Origin: Marinimicrobium hydrolyticum
Lineage (GTDB): Bacteria; Pseudomonadota; Gammaproteobacteria; Pseudomonadales; Cellvibrionaceae
Length of the DNA stretch: 64,000 bases
Reading direction: 5' to 3'
Assembly (NCBI RefSeq): GCF_030848505.1
Contig: NZ_JAVDDU010000006.1
Coordinates: forward strand, 1-64,000
In this document: positions 60,896 through 64,000 of the stretch, piece after piece
Layout of the letters: every line of letters starts with the position of its first letter
Position numbering within the stretch: the first letter of the stretch is position 1
Position numbers and translations under genes: made by a program
The notes under the pieces: model-generated
What the model saw: the letters and a program-made list of their open reading frames with translations, nothing else
The model's database searches: none
Told to the model about the DNA's origin: nothing

Positions 60896-61588
60896 GCCCC
60901 TCAATGGCCCCCTACCGTGCCACTGGCACGACCACTATATATTCACGGTTAGATTTGGGCAAGTCTTGCACGCGCTTCGTGCTTCAGCGGTCGTTACAGC
61001 GCTCCCTCCAAAACGTGTGTCACTGACACAGTTTAGATTGGCCCACGAACACACTGAACGCTACGGACCAATACAAGAGCTTGCGAGGCGATTGGCCGTT
61101 CAGCATCGGAATAGGGGAGGGCGATCTCAGGGCGTTAAAAGCGTGTCAGTGACACACTTTCTGATGAATGGCGTTGAGCGGAGGAAAGGTGTCCCTGTTT
61201 GATGGAGGATCAGATGGCTGCTCACAAACTGTGTTCCGAGCACTCTTCAGGGACAATCCGACTCGTTGGAGCCCAAACCCCCAAAGCCCTTGTGTTGGGC
61301 AGATGTGTGTCACTGACACGGTTTTCATGGCTGGGGAGGTACAGGCTGCTACCTTTCGAGTCGTTAGGGACAGGGTGGAAGTGTGGCAGTGACACACTTT
61401 TGTTTAACAGCGGAGTAGGGCGATCTTCGATCTAAATGGAGATTCAATGTGTGTCACTGACACACTCCTGCAAAACAGCTCCTAAGCAAGCGCTTGGCGG
61501 CAGGGCTTCTAGGGTGGCGCGCAACCGATTAGGCAAAAAAAAGTGTGGCAGTGCCACACTTTCTGAGGAGGGTAGGGCAAGAATGTGT
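60896..61588. other. Gene-free stretch with seven palindromes
   Basis: Nearly 700 bp without a credible gene on either strand. Contains the 60916 variant and full palindromes at 61011, 61138, 61302, 61378, 61445 and 61540. Spacing ranges from 67 to 164 bp. This is the densest part of the array and the best place for a centromere. The last copy is 27 bp from the hipA stop. Confidence 0.6.
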
Positions 61589-62956
61589 TTAACGGCTCAT
61601 GCTGATGCCTTTGGTTCGCTTCTCGCGCTCACGCTCTTCGCTTCCCATTGAGGCCAAATACGCCTGTACATGCGCCCGGCTGGCCATCGATTTTCGTACA
61701 ATATTCACTTCTTTTGGGGTTAGCCCCTCATCGAGCATTTTCTCCTCCCAATCCTTGGTCGCGGCCAACACATCCTGTGCTATCTCTTCCGCCTCCTCCT
61801 CACCTATCCCCATGGCTTCAGCGCACGAGGCAATAGCCTTCGGATTCTGGTGCCCACCGAACGGCCCGACGCTTATCGCCTGCGGACTGCCCTCTATGCC
61901 AACGGTGGGCAATACATCGTAAGCCGGGGTCAGCTGCATCTGCTTTTTCCCTGGTGGCTTACTAAAGGAATGATTCTTCGGGTGATCATCGACGTTGCCC
62001 ACGGCAATGTTAAACAGCATTCGCCGGAACAGCTCTCTGGTTTCCTGTTCGGATGACTCTGATACCTGCCCGATTATTCGGCCAATGTTCGGGTAGCTCT
62101 CAAGCTCAGCGCGGGCACCGGCATTCTCAGGCATTGGGCCAATCAACGACTTAGCAGAAACCACATGGTGCCGCTCGCCATCAGTCTCTACATCGAACCG
62201 TTTAACCAGAAGCACTGGGCCCCGAGCGGTCTCCATGATCTTAGTATCTACCACGTCGCAGCCTGCCTCTTTCGCCATTTTCATGGTCGCATGCTCCAAC
62301 AGGCAATGGTCAACCAGGTCCGTTTTTCGAGGAAACTTAACGATCCAGCGATCCACTCGCTTCTCACCCAGCTCCTTGTTGTACTGCACTTCATCGACGA
62401 ACGTCTTGGGGCGAACGCCCCCAAGCCCCGAGCCGTATTCAAAAAACATGGCCTTTTCTTTCTCCACTGGCAGGCCTTCATCGAGACGAATCGCTGTCTC
62501 CATGATGTCTTCGAGGCTTTGAAACTCCTTCGGTAGCATTTTCACCGGGACTTCTTGCATTGCGCAGCCGCCGCGCGACTCTGTAAAGAAGATCGTACCA
62601 GTACCGTTTCCTGAACCAGAGAGCAAGAACTCCAAGTCATTTGATGGTGGCGGATCTAGCAGAGCCATTAGCACCCGGCGGCCCCAGTCATCTGGGCCAG
62701 CATCGAGCAGGGCGCCAGCAACGCCTAGGTTGTCTCTCGTGATGGGGGTTTCGTAAATAGCTCCCTCCACCAGTGGGAGGTTAATCGGATCTAAAGGATA
62801 AGCCCTCTCGTCCCGGCAATACCCGCGAGCATATTTAAACGCTCCGGTTCGCCGTACTCGATCGACAATGAGCTGGCCCGCGACCATCGTCTCACCACCG
62901 CCAACATCGACGTGAATGTAGAGTTTACTCAGTAGTGGATTGTTATTAGAGGTCAT
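61589..62956 (-). CDS. hipA: HipA-type kinase toxin, second module (455 aa)
   Basis: HipA family with all catalytic parts: GSGLGGVRPKTFVDE (nucleotide loop), NIAVGNVDDHPKNHSF (catalytic loop, about residue 320) and LTPAYDVLPTVG (metal Asp). It differs clearly from the first HipA (13983), so it is not a recent duplicate. Starts at the ATG at 62956, overlapping the antitoxin stop by 11 bp. C-terminal tail is charged (SMGSEEREREKRTKGI). Confidence 0.87.
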   Translation of the reverse strand: MTSNNNPLLSKLYIHVDVGGGETMVAGQLIVDRVRRTGAFKYARGYCRDERAYPLDPINLPLVEGAIYETPITRDNLGVAGALLDAGPDDWGRRVLMALLDPPPSNDLEFLLSGSGNGTGTIFFTESRGGCAMQEVPVKMLPKEFQSLEDIMETAIRLDEGLPVEKEKAMFFEYGSGLGGVRPKTFVDEVQYNKELGEKRVDRWIVKFPRKTDLVDHCLLEHATMKMAKEAGCDVVDTKIMETARGPVLLVKRFDVETDGERHHVVSAKSLIGPMPENAGARAELESYPNIGRIIGQVSESSEQETRELFRRMLFNIAVGNVDDHPKNHSFSKPPGKKQMQLTPAYDVLPTVGIEGSPQAISVGPFGGHQNPKAIASCAEAMGIGEEEAEEIAQDVLAATKDWEEKMLDEGLTPKEVNIVRKSMASRAHVQAYLASMGSEEREREKRTKGISMSR

Positions 62957-63299
62957 CGTCAAAAGTCACCTTTTTTGTTATCCCTGATTCAGCCGCACCA
63001 GGCCCCAGAAAATGGTCCTTACAGATCAAACATAGTCCATCCAGCTCCGTGACCATGCCAAAGGCCTGCAGAACAGCGACATAAAAACCGAAGCCGATCG
63101 CAGGGTCTCCACGCTCTATCCCCTTGATCGTCGTCGTAGAGACCTTGGCAAATTCGGCACATCTCTCATACGACCAGCCCCGGCGCTGCCTCGCAGCCCG
63201 CAAGCGACCCCCTAAGTGGTTCATCTTAACGCGCGTAACGTCGGTCAGATTGTCAATGGCTAGAGTTCTTGATCTTTGCATAGTCGCTATAGTATCCAT
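62946..63299 (-). CDS. hipB: HipB-type antitoxin, second module (117 aa)
   Basis: XRE HTH in GGRLRAARQRRGWSYERCAE, then FAKVSTTTIKGIERGD. The acidic C terminus (TKKVTFDDDL) overlaps hipA. The open frame begins at an ATG at 63299 that lies inside an inverted repeat with a -10-like TATAGT. Starts at 63281 or 63221 are also possible; no strong ribosome-binding site marks any of them. A leaderless or poorly initiated antitoxin would fit tight control. Confidence 0.75.
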   Translation of the reverse strand: MDTIATMQRSRTLAIDNLTDVTRVKMNHLGGRLRAARQRRGWSYERCAEFAKVSTTTIKGIERGDPAIGFGFYVAVLQAFGMVTELDGLCLICKDHFLGPGAAESGITKKVTFDDDL

Positions 63300-63327
63300 T
63301 TTTGCGCAAATTAGACACTATAGCGAC
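63283..63327. promoter_or_regulatory. Operator/promoter of HipBA-2
   Basis: GTCGCTATAGT at 63283-63293 is the exact reverse complement of ACTATAGCGAC at 63317-63327. TATAGT in the right arm can be the -10 for the minus-strand operon. HipB dimers bind such two-arm operators. The centres are 34 bp apart, about three helical turns. Confidence 0.65.
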
Positions 63328-63340
63328 CAATTTTGCCTGC

Positions 63341-63769
63341 AACCCGGTAGTGAGCACTTTCTTCCTTTTTGTCGTGATCTCTCCGGCCTCCTCGCCTCAA
63401 CCCGGTAGTGTCGACTTTGTTATCCACACATTTTGAGCGTTCGCGTAACTCCCCAGGTAGTCATCGGCCTAATTCCCTCAATCTCTACGAATGAAAACCC
63501 GGTAGTGTTGACTTTGAGGTTAATTTTTATTCAAATAAAAGTCTTCACTACCGGGTAAACACCACATCTGGTAGTAACCTGTTATTTATCTGTGGCTATC
63601 GTGTGTTTAACCGTGCCAACCCGGTAGTGATGACTTTCCTTACCCAGTAGTGAGCACTTTTAACCCGGTAGTGGAGACTTAGTTATCCTCGGTAGTGAGC
63701 ACTTAAATAGCCGTAGTGAGGACTTTCAACCCGGTAGCGAGCACTTATAACCCGGTAGTGAGCACTTTT
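63341..63769 (+). repeat. Iteron array of replicon 2 (about 11 repeats)
   Basis: Repeats of about 20 bp with consensus AACCCGGTAGTGAGCACTTT. Direct copies start near 63341, 63399, 63496, 63618, 63641, 63662, 63688, 63710, 63728 and 63749; one is inverted (63538-63556), facing the 63496 copy. Unrelated to the array at 6.7-7.6 kb. Rep for this origin is not in the window, so it should lie just to the right. Confidence 0.88.
63420..63428 (+). promoter_or_regulatory. DnaA box in replicon 2
   Basis: TTATCCACA, a perfect match to the DnaA consensus, between the second and third iterons. Supports a theta origin that uses host DnaA. Confidence 0.65.
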
Positions 63770-63943
63770 AAAACGGCTGTAAGCCTCTGTTTTTGCGGGT
63801 TTTTTTTATTGGCGTATTTAAAACTTAATCTACTAATATCTATCTATACCCTCAATATATAAAAGAGAGCAGAAAATTCATTAAGAACAATAACAATGAA
63901 CCTAGCCCTATTTATCATTAATACGCTCCCGCGAAGGTGTTAA
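63770..63943. other. AT-rich stretch next to replicon 2 iterons
   Basis: After the last iteron there is GGCTGTAAGCC, a T8 run (63804-63811), and about 100 bp of strongly AT-rich DNA. No gene. Candidate duplex-unwinding element of the second origin, and possibly the promoter of the gene at 63944. Confidence 0.4.
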
Positions 63944-64000
63944 GTGTCTTTTAGACAGTTAATCATCGGTAGCCTCGCCGCTGTACTGTTCTCCGCTGCC
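63944..64000 (+). CDS. Start of a gene cut by the window edge
   Basis: GTG with CGAAGG about eight bases ahead opens a frame that runs off the end. It begins VSFRQLIIGSLAAVLFSAA, which looks like a signal peptide or membrane anchor. This is not how a Rep protein begins, so if replicon 2 has its own Rep it may lie further on. Too short to identify. Confidence 0.45.
   Translation, partial: MSFRQLIIGSLAAVLFSAA

Larger units (their letters stand above)
57062..61562. repeat. Dispersed 23-bp palindromes (candidate parS/operator family, about 14 copies)
   Basis: Palindrome with 11-bp arm AAAGTGTGTCA, one central base (C or G) and the mirrored arm. Copies start at 57062 (inside parB), 58018 (parA-parB gap), 59427, 59581, 59701, 59779, 60414 (inside the ParB-like gene), 61011, 61138, 61302, 61378, 61445 and 61540. 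A shorter variant, CGTGCCACTGGCACG, is at 60916. Variants such as AAAGTGTGGCA keep the symmetry (61540 is perfect). None was noticed elsewhere in the window. Expected to be bound by one of the two ParB-type proteins. Confidence 0.85.

Noticed and set aside
57062-61562. Palindrome array as a CRISPR array
   Set aside because: Repeats are palindromic and spaced irregularly from about 60 to 1400 bp, some inside genes; no cas genes are present.
60810-61651. Small plus- and minus-strand frames between the ParB-like gene and hipA
   Set aside because: They repeat VSLTH- or CVSLT-like phrases that come from the palindromes, have no good starts, and change frame between copies.
63341-63769. Second iteron array as a CRISPR array or tandem minisatellite
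   Set aside because: Spacers are short and of uneven length, one copy is inverted, and a DnaA box is present; origin iterons explain it better.

Overview
The window looks like part of a large conjugative plasmid (or a plasmid-like integrative element) of a gammaproteobacterium, probably not an enteric. It has iteron origins, a parAB locus, a KfrA-type protein, several toxin-antitoxin pairs, and a thin-pilus plus type IVB (Dot/Icm, IncI-like, MPF_I) transfer apparatus. I see no rRNA, tRNA, ribosomal or core metabolic genes. The host genus cannot be fixed by reading alone.

Layout. 0-2.4 kb: small unknown membrane and DNA-binding proteins. 2.1-4.7 kb: HigBA coupled to a short tyrosine recombinase, then an Xre/RES toxin-antitoxin pair. 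4.9-7.9 kb: replicon 1, with a regulator, a winged-helix Rep protein and about 20 direct iterons. 7.9-11.4 kb: a one-polypeptide restriction-modification enzyme. 11.6-18.9 kb: unknown proteins, HipBA-1, an H-NS-like protein, an AT-hook protein and a tandem pair of AP2-like proteins. 18.9-24 kb: a tyrosine recombinase behind an unusual run of duplicated small membrane-protein genes. 24.3-26.1 kb: a KfrA-like coiled-coil protein and a small outer-membrane barrel.

26.1-36.5 kb, minus strand: a thin type IV pilus operon in the order PilL, N, O, P, Q, R, S, a second pilin, PilV. 36.5-50.2 kb, minus strand: transfer genes in Legionella icm order, DotI, DotH, DotG, a very large DotF/TraP-position protein, DotE-like, DotP-like, DotN, an unknown, DotO. 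Coupling protein, relaxase, DotA, DotB, DotC and DotD are not here and must lie outside the window if the system works. 50.3-55.3 kb: a CPHC thioredoxin-fold protein, small membrane proteins, an ADP-ribosyltransferase-like protein and a DnaG primase. 55.3-63.3 kb: RdgC, ParB, ParA, a second ParB-like protein and HipBA-2. 63.3-63.8 kb: a second, unrelated iteron array (replicon 2) with a DnaA box; its Rep gene is presumably beyond the right edge, where one reading frame begins.

Two dispersed DNA signals tie the backbone together. A 23-bp palindrome (11-bp arms AAAGTGTGTCA) occurs about 14 times between 57.0 and 61.6 kb around and inside the two ParB-type genes, and is the best candidate for the plasmid centromere/operator set. 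A different 23-bp imperfect palindrome (arm TTAGGATGATA) sits once at each of four backbone promoter regions: tra, pil, primase/rdgC and parA. This suggests one regulator that co-controls transfer, priming and partition.
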